NCBI RefSeq assembly: GCF_900113955.1
Contig: NZ_FORH01000006.1
Location: forward strand, 235,145-299,144
Reading direction: 5' to 3'
Source of the DNA: Celeribacter neptunius
GTDB taxonomy: Bacteria > Pseudomonadota > Alphaproteobacteria > Rhodobacterales > Rhodobacteraceae
DNA length: 64,000 nt
A program made the position numbers and the translations under genes. How positions within the stretch are numbered: position 1 is the stretch's first letter; every line of letters starts with the position of its first letter. The notes beneath the pieces are model-generated. The model was not told where the DNA came from and made no database searches. It saw only the letters and a program-made list of their open reading frames with translations. Below, piece by piece: positions 1 through 9,254 of the stretch.

Positions 1-1591
1 CATCGAAACGCGACGGCTGCGAGATGTCGATCTGATAGGTCACCCCGTCGATCACGTCGAAATTGTAGGACGGGAAATCCGGGTTCAAGAGGACCGCGTC
101 TTTCGTACCTTTCTCGACCTGGTTGAACATGCCGGCGGAGCGTTCGAGCCAGCCCTTGAGCTGGGCGCCGGTGATGCGCACCGCACGGATCGTGTTCGGG
201 TAGAGATAGAGATCGGCGACATTCTTGATCGCCACATCGCCCGGCGCGACATCGGTATAATAGTCGGGACCGCCACGGCCACCGGCCTTGAACGGCGCCG
301 CCGCCGAGAGGATCGGCAGGCCCTCGTGCTCGGTGCCCTTCATCATCTCTTCGATATACCAAAGCTGGGCGTTGGAAACGATCTGCACCGACGGATCATC
401 GGCCACCAGCGCGAAATAGGAATGCAGCGGTGCTGCGGTCTTGCCCACGGCGCGGCGCACATAGGACAGGGTCTGTTCGTGGATATCCGCGACCGAGGCC
501 AGAACCGGCTCGACGCTTTCGACCAGCGGCGTGACCGAGCGATCTTCGTTGCGCTTGGAGATCGGACGGGTTTCCACGGCACTGGTTACCACGCGCCATG
601 CGCCGCTCTCGTTTTCCAACAAGAGGTCCATGACGCCCAGATGCGAGCCCCAATAGCCGCCCATCACCGCCGGCTTGCCGTGGATCAGGCCCTTGGCCGA
701 ATCTACGGCGGCGTAGCCATCATAGGTCGGCGAGGGGAAGACGAGGTGCGAATGGCCAGTCAGGAGCGCGTCGATCCCATCGATTTCGGCCAGCGGTACG
801 GAGGCGTTTTCCATGCCCTCGGTGTGATCGGCGGAGCCGATGCCCGAGTGGTTCAGCGCGATGATGAGATCGGCGCCTTTTTCCTTCATCTCCGGCACAT
901 AGGCGCGGGCGGTCTCGACGATGTCGCGGGCGTTCACCGTGCCTTCGAGATTCTTGCGGTCCCACATCATGATCTGCGGCGGTACAAAGCCAATCAGGCC
1001 GATCTTGATCTGATGCGTGGCGCCGGAGCCGTCGGTCACCTCGCGATCGAGGATGATATAGGGCGGCAGCAACGTCACGTCCTCGCGCGGGTTGGCGCCC
1101 ATTTCCTTGACGACATTAGCCGAGATCACCGGGTAATTGGCGCCCGCGAGTGCTTTCATCAGGAAGGGCACGCCGTAGTTGAACTCATGGTTGCCGAGTG
1201 TGGAAGCGTCAAAACCGAGTCTGTTCATCGCGGTGATCACCGGATGCATGTCGCCCTCGCTCATGCCGCGCTCATAGGCAATGAAATCGCCCATCGGGTT
1301 GCCCTGAAGAAAGTCGCCATTGTCGATCAGCATCGTGTTGGTGGCTTCTTCCCGGACGGCATTGATATGCGCTGCGGTGCGGGCCAGACCGACCGTATCG
1401 ACCGGCTTGTCGGCATAATAGTCGTAGGGGAAGACATGCACGTGCAAATCGGTTGTTTCCATGATCCGCAAATGTGCCTGATTGGCATTGGCGCGGGCGG
1501 AAAAGGGGTGAAGAGCAATCAAGGCAGATCCTGCAATTGTGCCGGACAGGAAAGTCCGGCGATTCATCGGGGTGTGCGGGTGGTCCATCAT
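1..1591 (-). CDS. cpdB: 2',3'-cyclic-nucleotide 2'-phosphodiesterase / 3'-nucleotidase (CpdB-like), 3' end beyond window
   Basis: About 530 N-terminal residues are visible; CpdB proteins are about 650 residues, so the C-terminal substrate-binding part lies outside. Near the start, Asn-Arg-Arg-Thr-Phe-Leu followed by a hydrophobic stretch ending Ala-Arg-Ala-Asn-Ala looks like a Tat signal, placing the enzyme in the periplasm. The metallophosphoesterase motifs are present: TTDLHVHV, DNGDFLQG, GNHEFNYG and GHSHLVF. The family hydrolyses 2',3'-cyclic nucleotides and 3'-nucleotides to scavenge phosphate and nucleosides. I chose the ATG at 1591 because AGGAG lies 4 bases upstream. ATGs at 1588 and 1567 are alternatives, and the last begins directly at the Tat motif. 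It is divergent from nudC. A 5'-nucleotidase of the same superfamily is possible, but the spacing and order of motifs fit CpdB. Confidence 0.88.
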   Translation of the reverse strand, partial: MMDHPHTPMNRRTFLSGTIAGSALIALHPFSARANANQAHLRIMETTDLHVHVFPYDYYADKPVDTVGLARTAAHINAVREEATNTMLIDNGDFLQGNPMGDFIAYERGMSEGDMHPVITAMNRLGFDASTLGNHEFNYGVPFLMKALAGANYPVISANVVKEMGANPREDVTLLPPYIILDREVTDGSGATHQIKIGLIGFVPPQIMMWDRKNLEGTVNARDIVETARAYVPEMKEKGADLIIALNHSGIGSADHTEGMENASVPLAEIDGIDALLTGHSHLVFPSPTYDGYAAVDSAKGLIHGKPAVMGGYWGSHLGVMDLLLENESGAWRVVTSAVETRPISKRNEDRSVTPLVESVEPVLASVADIHEQTLSYVRRAVGKTAAPLHSYFALVADDPSVQIVSNAQLWYIEEMMKGTEHEGLPILSAAAPFKAGGRGGPDYYTDVAPGDVAIKNVADLYLYPNTIRAVRITGAQLKGWLERSAGMFNQVEKGTKDAVLLNPDFPSYNFDVIDGVTYQIDISQPSRFD

Positions 1592-1888
1592 GCGTCTCCT
1601 GTGATGATTTCTTGCATTCAGACATGCTTGCCGAGACCATTCCAGAGCCACAAGACAAACATGTGACGTCTTGGAACTTATCAAGAGAAATCAATAGCGC
1701 AAACCATTTTGAGTTGCCTTTTGGGGCGATTGAACAACTTTGAGTTGATTTCTCAAGCCTGCGTCACGGCCGCAACATATGTGCGGATGGTGCGTTGGGC
1801 ATGCCGGTGAATGTGACGGTGAGTGTGGTGGTGGGTTTGCGTATTTGAAGGGTGGTGCGACGCGGGATTGCCGCCTATTGCAAGGTGT
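1592..1888. other. Divergent intergenic region between cpdB and nudC
   Basis: This 297-base stretch holds no convincing gene. It contains two copies of TTTGAGTTG, at 1708-1716 and 1739-1747, whose starts are 31 bases apart (about three helical turns). The second copy overlaps an inverted repeat TTGAG-N7-CTCAA at 1740-1756. These are candidate regulator half-sites for one or both divergent genes. The part next to nudC is GT-rich and featureless. Confidence 0.45.
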
Positions 1889-2824
1889 ATGAAACAGGAT
1901 GGTGTTGCCCTTGCGGGCGGAGAATTGAACAGGGCGGCGCATCTGCGGCGCGAGGCGGAAGCGTTGCGCAGCCGGGACGGCATGCGTCTCCTGGCTCTGT
2001 GGCGGGGATCGGTTCCTCTCGATGAGAGAGGGCATTTTGCCCTGTTCGACGCCGGAGATCTGCCGGCGGTCGCGGGGGATGAGATCTTTCTCGGGCTGCT
2101 GACCGATGGCGCACCGGTTTTTGCCGTCGACGTGAGCCATCTGGCGGCGCGCGATCCGCAATCCGAGAGCGGCAATCCCTGGTCGCAGGATGGGGTGACG
2201 GTCGCAGGGCTCGAAAGCGTGAGCTTCTTTGATTTGCGCGCGGTCATGACCCGGCTGAGCCCGCTTGAGGCCGAACTGGCCGGCACGGCGCGCGGCGTGT
2301 TCGAATGGCATCGCCAGCATGGGTTCTGTGCGGCCTGCGGCGCGCGTACCGTGATCGCCGATGCCGGGTGGCGGCGCGATTGCCCGGCTTGCGGAGCCTC
2401 GCATTTCCCGCGCACCGATCCGGTGGTGATCATGCTGGTGACCCATGGCAATTCGGTGCTTCTGGGTCGCAATGCCAATTGGCCGGAGCGGATGTATTCG
2501 CTGCTGGCCGGGTTCGTCGAGCCGGGCGAGCCGATCGAAGCGGCGGTGCGCCGCGAGGTGTTCGAGGAGGCGGGCGTCCGCATCGGCACGGTACGCTATG
2601 TCACCAGCCAGCCCTGGCCGTTTCCGGCGTCCTTGATGTTCGGCTGCACGGCCAATGCGCTCAGCACGGAGATCGAGATCGATCCCGAAGAAATCTCGGA
2701 TGCCCGCTGGGTGAGCCGCGAAGAACTGGCCCTGGCGGTGGCGGGGCGACACCCCGAGATCGCGCCGCCGAGAAAAGGCGCGGTCGCGCAATTTCTCCTG
2801 ACCAAGTGGCTTGCAGACCGTTAG
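1889..2824 (+). CDS. nudC: NAD(+)/NADH pyrophosphatase NudC
   Basis: A 311-residue Nudix hydrolase that cleaves NAD(H) to NMN(H) plus AMP; in E. coli NudC also removes NAD caps from RNA. A four-cysteine zinc ribbon is visible at C147, C150, C165 and C168. It is followed by a full Nudix box at about residues 208-230 (G-x5-E-x7-R-E-V-x-E-E-x-G). The NudC-specific signature SQPWPFPAS at 240-248 separates it from other Nudix enzymes. The frame extends upstream to 1823, but those residues (Trp-rich) look non-coding. The ATG at 1889 has AAGG just upstream and gives the usual family length. The short gap to the next gene suggests it may share a transcript with the SRPBCC gene. Confidence 0.93.
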   Translation: MKQDGVALAGGELNRAAHLRREAEALRSRDGMRLLALWRGSVPLDERGHFALFDAGDLPAVAGDEIFLGLLTDGAPVFAVDVSHLAARDPQSESGNPWSQDGVTVAGLESVSFFDLRAVMTRLSPLEAELAGTARGVFEWHRQHGFCAACGARTVIADAGWRRDCPACGASHFPRTDPVVIMLVTHGNSVLLGRNANWPERMYSLLAGFVEPGEPIEAAVRREVFEEAGVRIGTVRYVTSQPWPFPASLMFGCTANALSTEIEIDPEEISDARWVSREELALAVAGRHPEIAPPRKGAVAQFLLTKWLADR

Positions 2825-2876
2825 GAATATGGAAATAAGGTGGTGGGAGTAAACGGGGCAAGACAGGTGAGCAGCG

Positions 2877-3350
2877 ATGAAATTCTCGACCCGCAAGGAT
2901 ATTGAGGCGCCCGCAGATTTTGTTTTTGCGCGGATCACGGATTTCGAGGGTCTGGAACGTCAGGCGATGCGCCGCGGGATCGAAGTGACGCGCAAGTCGC
3001 AGAACCAGCCGCGCGACAAAGGCGCGGGATGGGCGCTCAAGGTGCCGTTTCGGGGCAAGCTGCGCGATCTCGAAGCGGAAATCGCCGAATTCGACGCGCC
3101 CAATGCGGTCGCCGCGGCGGCTGTCTCTGGGGGGCTGAACATGGAACTCACGGCGGAGCTCGTGCCGCTGTCGCCGCAGCGGACCCGGGTCACCTTTGCC
3201 TATGATGTCCGGCCCAAGACCCTTTCTGCACGCATCCTCGTGCAATCGGTGAAATTCGCCAAGGCGACGTTGCAGAAACGGTTCGAGAAGCGGATCGGGA
3301 TGTTCTGCGATCATCTTTCCGATCAATATGCCAGCGGACCGAAGCTCTGA
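2877..3350 (+). CDS. SRPBCC-family protein
   Basis: A 157-residue protein with the opening of the START/Bet v 1-like fold: it begins MKFSTRKDIEAPADFVF, the usual first strand and helix of SRPBCC proteins, then alternates strands and ends in a long amphipathic helix. Such proteins bind hydrophobic ligands in a deep cavity. No ligand can be read from the sequence, and no signal peptide or membrane segment is seen, so it is probably cytoplasmic. AGGTGAG lies 6 bases ahead of the ATG. It starts 52 bases after nudC on the same strand and is convergent with pheA 39 bases beyond its stop. No specific function is claimed. Confidence 0.8.
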   Translation: MKFSTRKDIEAPADFVFARITDFEGLERQAMRRGIEVTRKSQNQPRDKGAGWALKVPFRGKLRDLEAEIAEFDAPNAVAAAAVSGGLNMELTAELVPLSPQRTRVTFAYDVRPKTLSARILVQSVKFAKATLQKRFEKRIGMFCDHLSDQYASGPKL

Positions 3351-3389
3351 CGGGCTCCGGTCGCCTGTGGTCGTCTCGGATCGGGTTGG

Positions 3390-4220
3390 TCAGGTGCGGC
3401 GCGGATCGGCCGGATAGACCCCGAGGATCTCGACCATCTCGGTGAAATAGCGCAGCTCGTCGAGGGCGAGCCGGACATTCGCATCCTCCGGGTGGCCTTC
3501 GATATCGGCATAGAACTGCGTCGCGGTGAACACACCGTCGACCATATAGCTTTCCAGCTTGGTCATGTTGATGCCATTGGTGGCAAACCCGCCCATCGCC
3601 TTGTAGAGCGCGGCGGGGATGTTGCGCACCCGGAACATGAAGGCGGTGACCATCTTGTCGGCGCGGCGGCTGTAATCCGGTTCGCGCGCCATGATCAGAA
3701 ACCGCGTGGTGTTGAGCTTGTGATCCTCGATATGGCGTTCGAGCACGTCGAGCCCGAAGATCTCGCCGGCTAGTTCAGAGGCGAAAGCGCCGATCTCGGG
3801 CGCGCCCTCTTCCTTGACCGAGCGCGCGGCGGCGGCATTGTCGGACCAGTTGACCGTGGTCAACCCGTGCTCGCGCACGAAAGTCCGGGCCTGGCCCAGC
3901 AGCACCGACATGGCGCGCACGGTCTTGATATCGGAGGTCTTGGTGCCCGGCAGACCCAGAAGGTTCACATGCACCCGCACGAAAGTCTCGTCGATGATAT
4001 GCAGCCCGGATTCCGGCAGCAGGTGATAGACATCCTGGACCCGGCCATAGGTCGAATTCTCGACCGCGATCATGCCGAGATCGGCACGGCCCGTGCGCAC
4101 GGCGTCCATCGCATCTTCGAATGTCGGGCAGGGCAGGGGCTCGTATTCGGGGCGTGCATCGGCACAGGCCTGATGGGAATAGGAGCCAGGTTCTCCCTGA
4201 AATGCGATCCGAGCGGCCAT
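3390..4220 (-). CDS. pheA: Prephenate dehydratase
   Basis: A 276-residue monofunctional prephenate dehydratase that converts prephenate to phenylpyruvate in phenylalanine synthesis. The N-terminal region has the family opening (FQGEPGSYSHQA, residues 7-18) and the catalytic TTRF motif at 171-174. Residues from about 195 form an ACT domain with the phenylalanine-binding region NIPAALYKAMGGFA and a following LES motif, so feedback inhibition by phenylalanine is expected. There is no chorismate mutase domain, unlike the enterobacterial P-protein. It is divergent from the membrane-anchored cytochrome c gene, with 122 bases between the two starts. Confidence 0.95.
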   Translation of the reverse strand: MAARIAFQGEPGSYSHQACADARPEYEPLPCPTFEDAMDAVRTGRADLGMIAVENSTYGRVQDVYHLLPESGLHIIDETFVRVHVNLLGLPGTKTSDIKTVRAMSVLLGQARTFVREHGLTTVNWSDNAAAARSVKEEGAPEIGAFASELAGEIFGLDVLERHIEDHKLNTTRFLIMAREPDYSRRADKMVTAFMFRVRNIPAALYKAMGGFATNGINMTKLESYMVDGVFTATQFYADIEGHPEDANVRLALDELRYFTEMVEILGVYPADPRRT

Positions 4221-4342
4221 TTTTACCCCTTTTTTGTCGATTGATCAGCGCTAACTTGTCCGGGTTTCGGTCTTATACCTTGAAATGAAGCAGGGGAAGC
4301 GGATAGATAGCGCGCGACGAACCTATATAAACGGAACGCGAC

Positions 4343-4861
4343 ATGTTCGACACTATGACAGTTACAAAGGTCGTTGGGGGCCTCTGCGGCACCTTCCTGA
4401 TCTTCCTCTTCGGCAACTGGGCCGCTGATTCTATCTACGCCATGGACGCCACCGGCCACGACGGTGAACACGCCCAAGCCTATGTCATTGCCACCGGCGA
4501 CGAGGACGCCGTGGAGGAAGAGGTGGTCGAAGTGAGCTTTGACGATCTGCTGGCCTCCGCCGATGTGGCGAAAGGCGAAAAGGTGTTCTCCAAGTGCAAG
4601 GCCTGCCACAAGGTGGACGGCTCGAACGGTACCGGTCCGCATCTCGACGGTGTCTTCGGGCGCGCAGTCGGCGCGGTCGGCGATTTCGGCTATTCCGATG
4701 CTGTTGCCAGCCATGGCGGCACCTGGGACGCCGCGACGCTCAACGCCTATCTCGAGAATCCGAAAGACGCGATCCCGGGCAACAAAATGTCCTTCGCCGG
4801 TCTGAAGAAGATCGAGGATCGCGCCAATATCGTGGCCTACCTGCAGTCGATCTCCGGCTGA
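4343..4861 (+). CDS. cycM: Membrane-anchored cytochrome c (c552 / c_y type)
   Basis: A 172-residue class I cytochrome c tethered to the periplasmic face of the inner membrane. Residues about 8-32 form an uncleaved signal-anchor, followed by an acidic linker (about 35-70) and the cytochrome domain. The heme is attached at CKACH (C85, C88, H89) and the distal ligand is probably M149 in GNKMSFAGL. In Paracoccus (c552) and Rhodobacter (c_y) this type carries electrons from the bc1 complex to terminal oxidases or the reaction centre. That makes it a plausible donor to the cbb3 oxidase encoded at 25.6 kb. Length and architecture match that family. The gene is monocistronic, ending at a strong terminator. 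Confidence 0.88.
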   Translation: MFDTMTVTKVVGGLCGTFLIFLFGNWAADSIYAMDATGHDGEHAQAYVIATGDEDAVEEEVVEVSFDDLLASADVAKGEKVFSKCKACHKVDGSNGTGPHLDGVFGRAVGAVGDFGYSDAVASHGGTWDAATLNAYLENPKDAIPGNKMSFAGLKKIEDRANIVAYLQSISG

Positions 4862-4913
4862 TCCGACGCAAGGCGTGTCTGGACGCGCCTCTGGCGCGTA
4901 TGTCATCGAAACT

Positions 4914-4945
4914 CCCATCGGCCGCACCGATGGGGGTTTTCTTTT
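4914..4945 (+). terminator. Rho-independent terminator after cycM
   Basis: A perfect 8-bp stem, CCCATCGG (4914-4921) with CCGATGGG (4927-4934), and a 5-base loop, followed by GGTTTTCTTTT. It lies 53 bases after the cytochrome stop codon. Confidence 0.85.
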
Positions 4946-5087
4946 GCGCAGTCTCGCCGGGCCAGGGGTGGATTACAGCATGTTCACGCAAATTCGACCG
5001 CATGTTGCTTGCATGTGCGGCCCCGCTCCCATTACCGTCTGAACAGTGGCGGCCCCCGCCCATTGCCAACAATCCGAGAGGTCGCCG

Positions 5088-6971
5088 ATGATCCCACGCT
5101 CCATTGCCCGCGTTTTCGTCCCCGTTCTGGCTATCGCTTCGCTGACGAGCGCCGTGGCTCTGGCCCAGGACAGCGCCGAGGATCCGGAGATCATCACCCG
5201 GAGCTGGTATTCCGAATGGGACGAGGCGAAATATGCCGAGCCTTTCGAACATCTCGATTACGTCAATCCGAATGCGCCAAAGGGCGGCGATGTCACCATC
5301 GGCATGGTCGGAACATTCGACAGCATGAATCCGTTCTCGACCCTTTCGGGGACGCCGGCGGCGCTGTCCTCGTCGATGTATGAACGGTTGATGTCCGGCA
5401 CGGCGGACGAATTCAAATCGGCGCTCTATTGCGTGCTCTGCGAGACCATCGAATATCCGAAATCGAAGGACTGGGTGATCTTCCACCTGCGCCACGACGT
5501 GACCTTTTCCGATGGTGCGCCGATGACGGCGGAGGATGTGGCCTTTACCCATAACAAGATGATTGCAGAAGCCACGCCGTCCTGGCGTTCGGGCGTCTCC
5601 GCGATGATCAAGGAGGTCGAGGCGCTCGATCCCTATACGGTGAAATTCACCTTTCAACCGGATATTCCGCGCAACGGTCTGATCGATCAGGCGGGCGCGA
5701 CACCGGTGATGCAGAAGGCCTGGTTCGAAAAGACCGGGGCCAAGCTCGATGAGAAACGCTACGAGACCTCGCCGGGCACGGGCGCCTATATGCTGTCGAA
5801 TTACGATCCCGGCCAATGGGTCGAATACAAGCGCAACCCGGACTACTGGGGCGCGGCTCACCCGATGAATGTCGGGCGCAACAATCTCGACACCATCCGG
5901 GTCGTGTATTTCGGCGACACGGTGGCGGCGTTCGAGGCCTTCAAGGCCGGCGATATCACTTTCCGGCAGGAGAACTCCTCGCTGCAATGGGCGACAGGGT
6001 ACGATTTCCCGGCGCTCGACAAGGGCTGGGTCACGAAAGAGACCTTGCACAACGGCAATATCCCGCCCGCTTACGGGTTCGTCTTCAACCTGCGCCGCGA
6101 GAAGTTCCAGGACCGCAATGTCCGGCTGGCCCTGGGTCTGATGTACAATTTCACCTGGACCAATGACACCTTGCAATACGGGCTGTTTTCCCAGCGTGTC
6201 AGCATGTGGCAGTCGCCGGGGCTGATGGCCGAGGGCCTGCCCGAGGGCGCGGAGCTCGAGATCCTCAACGGGGTGAAAGACGATCTGCCCGAGGCGATCT
6301 TCACCGAAGAGGCCTTTGTGCCGCACAGCTCGGGTGAACGGTCTCTGGACCGCAAGAACATGCGCCGTGCCATCGCGCTTTTGGCCGAAGCCGGTTACGC
6401 GCCGGGCGACGACGGCATGATGCGCGATGCCGAGGGCAAAACCCTCGATGTCGAGGTGCTGCAATACAGCCCGTCCTGGGACCGGATCATGAAGCCCTAT
6501 GTCGAGAACCTCGTCGCGCTGGGGGTGAATGCCAGCTACAACCGGATCGATCCGAACCAGTATCAGGCCCGGACCCAGAGCAATGATTTCGACATGATCT
6601 ATGATGGTTATGCCAACGGCTTTGAAGAGGGTTCCTCCTTCACGCAGAAATACGGCTGCGCAGATAAGGAAGACGTCTTTAACCCGGCGGGCTATTGCAA
6701 CCCGGCGATCGACAAGATCGGAGATGAAATCCTGAAGGTGAAGACCTATGACGAGATGTCCGCCATGGTGCGCGCCGCCGACCGGATCATGCGCTATGAC
6801 TATTTTATCGTACCGGCGCATATGAACGACAGCTATTGGGTGGCCTATTACGACATGTACGAGCATCCCGAAGCGGATAAGATGCCGCCGCTGGCTCTGG
6901 GGTACCTGGACTTCTGGTGGGTGAACCAGGAGCGCGAGGCAGAGTTGCGCGCCGCCGGCGCCCTGAAATAA
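5088..6971 (+). CDS. yejA: Oligopeptide ABC transporter, periplasmic substrate-binding protein (YejA-like)
   Basis: A 627-residue SBP_bac_5-family binding protein. It starts with a signal peptide (MIPRSIARVF plus a hydrophobic core) and a predicted cleavage after Ala-Leu-Ala, before QDSAEDP. The body has the landmarks of oligopeptide-binding proteins, such as YVNPNAPKGGDVTIG at the N-terminus and SDGAPMTAEDVAFT. Its size and the following permease pair match the YejABEF system, which in E. coli imports microcin C and other peptides. I chose the ATG at 5088, with GAGAGG upstream, over an in-frame start at 5046 because the signal peptide begins there. It is the first gene of a four-gene operon. 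Confidence 0.9.
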   Translation: MIPRSIARVFVPVLAIASLTSAVALAQDSAEDPEIITRSWYSEWDEAKYAEPFEHLDYVNPNAPKGGDVTIGMVGTFDSMNPFSTLSGTPAALSSSMYERLMSGTADEFKSALYCVLCETIEYPKSKDWVIFHLRHDVTFSDGAPMTAEDVAFTHNKMIAEATPSWRSGVSAMIKEVEALDPYTVKFTFQPDIPRNGLIDQAGATPVMQKAWFEKTGAKLDEKRYETSPGTGAYMLSNYDPGQWVEYKRNPDYWGAAHPMNVGRNNLDTIRVVYFGDTVAAFEAFKAGDITFRQENSSLQWATGYDFPALDKGWVTKETLHNGNIPPAYGFVFNLRREKFQDRNVRLALGLMYNFTWTNDTLQYGLFSQRVSMWQSPGLMAEGLPEGAELEILNGVKDDLPEAIFTEEAFVPHSSGERSLDRKNMRRAIALLAEAGYAPGDDGMMRDAEGKTLDVEVLQYSPSWDRIMKPYVENLVALGVNASYNRIDPNQYQARTQSNDFDMIYDGYANGFEEGSSFTQKYGCADKEDVFNPAGYCNPAIDKIGDEILKVKTYDEMSAMVRAADRIMRYDYFIVPAHMNDSYWVAYYDMYEHPEADKMPPLALGYLDFWWVNQEREAELRAAGALK

Positions 6972-7038
6972 GCCTGAAATAACACGGGCGCGAATGCGAC
7001 CGATGAGAGCAGACATAACAATCCGATAAGGACGGCCC

Positions 7039-8151
7039 ATGGGAGCCTATATTCTACGGCGCTTACTCCTGATCATTCCGACGCTGGTCGGGATCATGGT
7101 GGTGAATTTCGCGCTGACGCAATTTGTGCCCGGCGGGCCGGTCGAACAGGTGCTCGCCAACCTGCAGGGCGAGGGCGATGTGTTCGAGTCGATCACCGGC
7201 GGGCAAGGCGACGTCAATGTCTCGCTCGAGGATAAGAACGCCTCCTCCTCGGGCAATACGTATGAAAGCGACTACGCCGGCGCCCGGGGGCTTCCGCCCG
7301 AATTCATCGCTGATCTTGAACGGCAGTTCGGCCTCGACAAGCCGCCTTTGGAACGTTTCCTCGGCATGATGTGGAATTACATGCGGTTCGATTTCGGCGA
7401 GAGCTATTTCAAATCCGAACGTGTGCTCGATCTGGTGTGGGACAAGCTGCCGGTGTCGATCTCTCTGGGGCTTTGGGCGACGTTGATCTCCTATATGGTG
7501 TCGATCCCGCTGGGCATTCGCAAAGCGGTGCAGGACGGATCGCGCTTTGACACCTGGACCTCGGGGGTGATCATCGCCGCCTATGCGATCCCGAGCTTTC
7601 TGTTTGCGATCATGCTCCTGGTGCTGTTCGCCGGCGGGTCGTACTGGCAGATCTTCCCGCTCCGCGGCCTGACCTCGCCGGATTGGGATCAGATGTCCTG
7701 GCTCGGCAAGATCGGCGATTATTTCTGGCATATCGCCCTGCCGGTTCTGGCCTCGGTGATCTCATCCTTTGCCACGCTGACGCTTTTGACCAAGAACTCC
7801 TTTCTGGACGAGATCCGCAAACAATATGTGGTCACCGCCAAGGCCAAGGGGCTTTCGCAGTCCCGCGTGCTCTACGGCCATGTGTTTCGCAATGCGATGA
7901 TGATCGTCATCGCCGGGTTCCCGGGGCTTTTCCTCGGCGTCTTCTTCGGTGGCTCGGTGATCATCGAAACGCTGTTCTCGCTCGATGGGCTCGGGCGCAT
8001 GGGCTATGAGGCCGCGCTGGCCCGTGATTACCCGGTGATCTTCGGCACGCTGTTCTTCTTTGGGCTCATCGGCCTCGTCATCGGTATCCTGTCGGATCTG
8101 ATGTATGTCTTCGTCGATCCGCGTATCGATTTCGAGCGGAGGGACACATGA
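7039..8151 (+). CDS. yejB: Oligopeptide ABC transporter permease (YejB-like)
   Basis: A 370-residue inner-membrane permease of the DppB/OppB class. An N-terminal transmembrane helix (about residues 7-27) is followed by a long periplasmic insertion (about 30-125) containing an acidic, Ser-rich stretch. The binding-protein-dependent permease core then carries the EAA loop that contacts the ATPase (around [20 protein letters not shown]). It starts 67 bases after yejA with AAGGA upstream and overlaps yejE by ATGA, consistent with translational coupling. It forms the translocation channel with YejE. Confidence 0.92.
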   Translation: MGAYILRRLLLIIPTLVGIMVVNFALTQFVPGGPVEQVLANLQGEGDVFESITGGQGDVNVSLEDKNASSSGNTYESDYAGARGLPPEFIADLERQFGLDKPPLERFLGMMWNYMRFDFGESYFKSERVLDLVWDKLPVSISLGLWATLISYMVSIPLGIRKAVQDGSRFDTWTSGVIIAAYAIPSFLFAIMLLVLFAGGSYWQIFPLRGLTSPDWDQMSWLGKIGDYFWHIALPVLASVISSFATLTLLTKNSFLDEIRKQYVVTAKAKGLSQSRVLYGHVFRNAMMIVIAGFPGLFLGVFFGGSVIIETLFSLDGLGRMGYEAALARDYPVIFGTLFFFGLIGLVIGILSDLMYVFVDPRIDFERRDT

Positions 8152-9254
8152 AACTGTCCGAACTCAATCGCCGGCGCTGGCGCAATTTCCGCGCCAATCG
8201 TCGCGCCTACTGGTCGCTGATCCTGTTCTCGATCCTGTTCGGCCTGTCGCTCTTTGCCGAGTTTCTCGCCAATGACAAACCGATCCTGGTGCAATACCGG
8301 GGCGGTTATTACATGCCGATCTTCAAATTCTACCCGGAGACCGAATTCGGCGGCGATTTCCGCACCGAAGCCGTCTATCGCTACCCGGAGGTGCAATGCC
8401 TGATCGAGACCGGCGGTCTGGTCGATTGTTTCGACGATCCCGAGGCCTATATCGAAGACGCGCAAGACGGCGAGATCAACGGCGAGAAGATCGAGAAAGG
8501 CTGGATGATCTGGCCGCCCATTCGTTACTCGTTCAACACCCAAGTCGAGGGGCCGGGGGCCGCGCCCTCGCCGCCCACGTCGCAGAACTGGCTCGGCACC
8601 GATGACACCAAACGCGACGTGGTCGCCCGCGTGATCTACGGTTTCCGTCTCTCGGTGTTCTTCACCCTGATCGTCTCGGTCGCCTCCTCGCTCGTCGGCA
8701 TCATCGCCGGCGCGATCCAAGGTTATTTCGGTGGCCGCACCGACCTGATTTTTCAGCGCATCCTCGAGATCTGGGGCGCCATGCCCTCGCTCTATGTGAT
8801 CATCATTCTTTTTGCCATTCTCGGGCGAAGTTTCTGGCTCCTGGTCTTTGTCACCATCCTGTTCGGCTGGACGGCGCTCGTGGGCGTGGTGCGGGCGGAG
8901 TTCCTCAGGGCGCGGAATTTCGAATATATCCGGGCCGCCCGGGCGCTGGGTGTGTCGAACCGCACCATCATGTTCCGCCATATGCTGCCCAACGCCATGG
9001 TGGCGACGCTGACCATGCTGCCTTTCATCGTCACCGGCAATATCGGCACGCTGGCCTCATTGGATTTTCTCGGTTTTGGCTTGCCAAGCTCCTACCCGTC
9101 GTTGGGGGAGCTGACGCTGCAGGCGAAACAGAACCTTCAGGCGCCGTGGCTCGGCTTCACCGCCTTTTTCACCTATGCCATCATGCTCTCGCTTCTGGTC
9201 TTCATTTTCGAAGGCGTGCGCGACGCGTTTGACCCAAGGAAGACCTTCAGATGA
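8148..9254 (+). CDS. yejE: Oligopeptide ABC transporter permease (YejE-like)
   Basis: A 368-residue permease of the DppC/OppC class, partner of YejB. It has an N-terminal transmembrane segment after a basic stretch, then a large periplasmic segment (about residues 40-140), then the conserved core with the EAA loop [18 protein letters not shown]. The long N-terminal periplasmic insertion is typical of YejE rather than DppC. The start overlaps the yejB stop by ATGA, and its own stop overlaps the yejF start in the same way, so the three genes are translated as a coupled unit. Confidence 0.92.
   Translation: MKLSELNRRRWRNFRANRRAYWSLILFSILFGLSLFAEFLANDKPILVQYRGGYYMPIFKFYPETEFGGDFRTEAVYRYPEVQCLIETGGLVDCFDDPEAYIEDAQDGEINGEKIEKGWMIWPPIRYSFNTQVEGPGAAPSPPTSQNWLGTDDTKRDVVARVIYGFRLSVFFTLIVSVASSLVGIIAGAIQGYFGGRTDLIFQRILEIWGAMPSLYVIIILFAILGRSFWLLVFVTILFGWTALVGVVRAEFLRARNFEYIRAARALGVSNRTIMFRHMLPNAMVATLTMLPFIVTGNIGTLASLDFLGFGLPSSYPSLGELTLQAKQNLQAPWLGFTAFFTYAIMLSLLVFIFEGVRDAFDPRKTFR

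Noticed and set aside
1745..1756. TTGATTTCTCAA as an FNR box
   Set aside because: The two half-sites TTGA and TCAA are 4 bases apart instead of 6, so FNR would not fit.
4740..7040. A minus-strand open frame of 766 codons opposite yejA
   Set aside because: It is antisense to a clear signal-peptide-bearing binding protein and has no family features or ribosome site.
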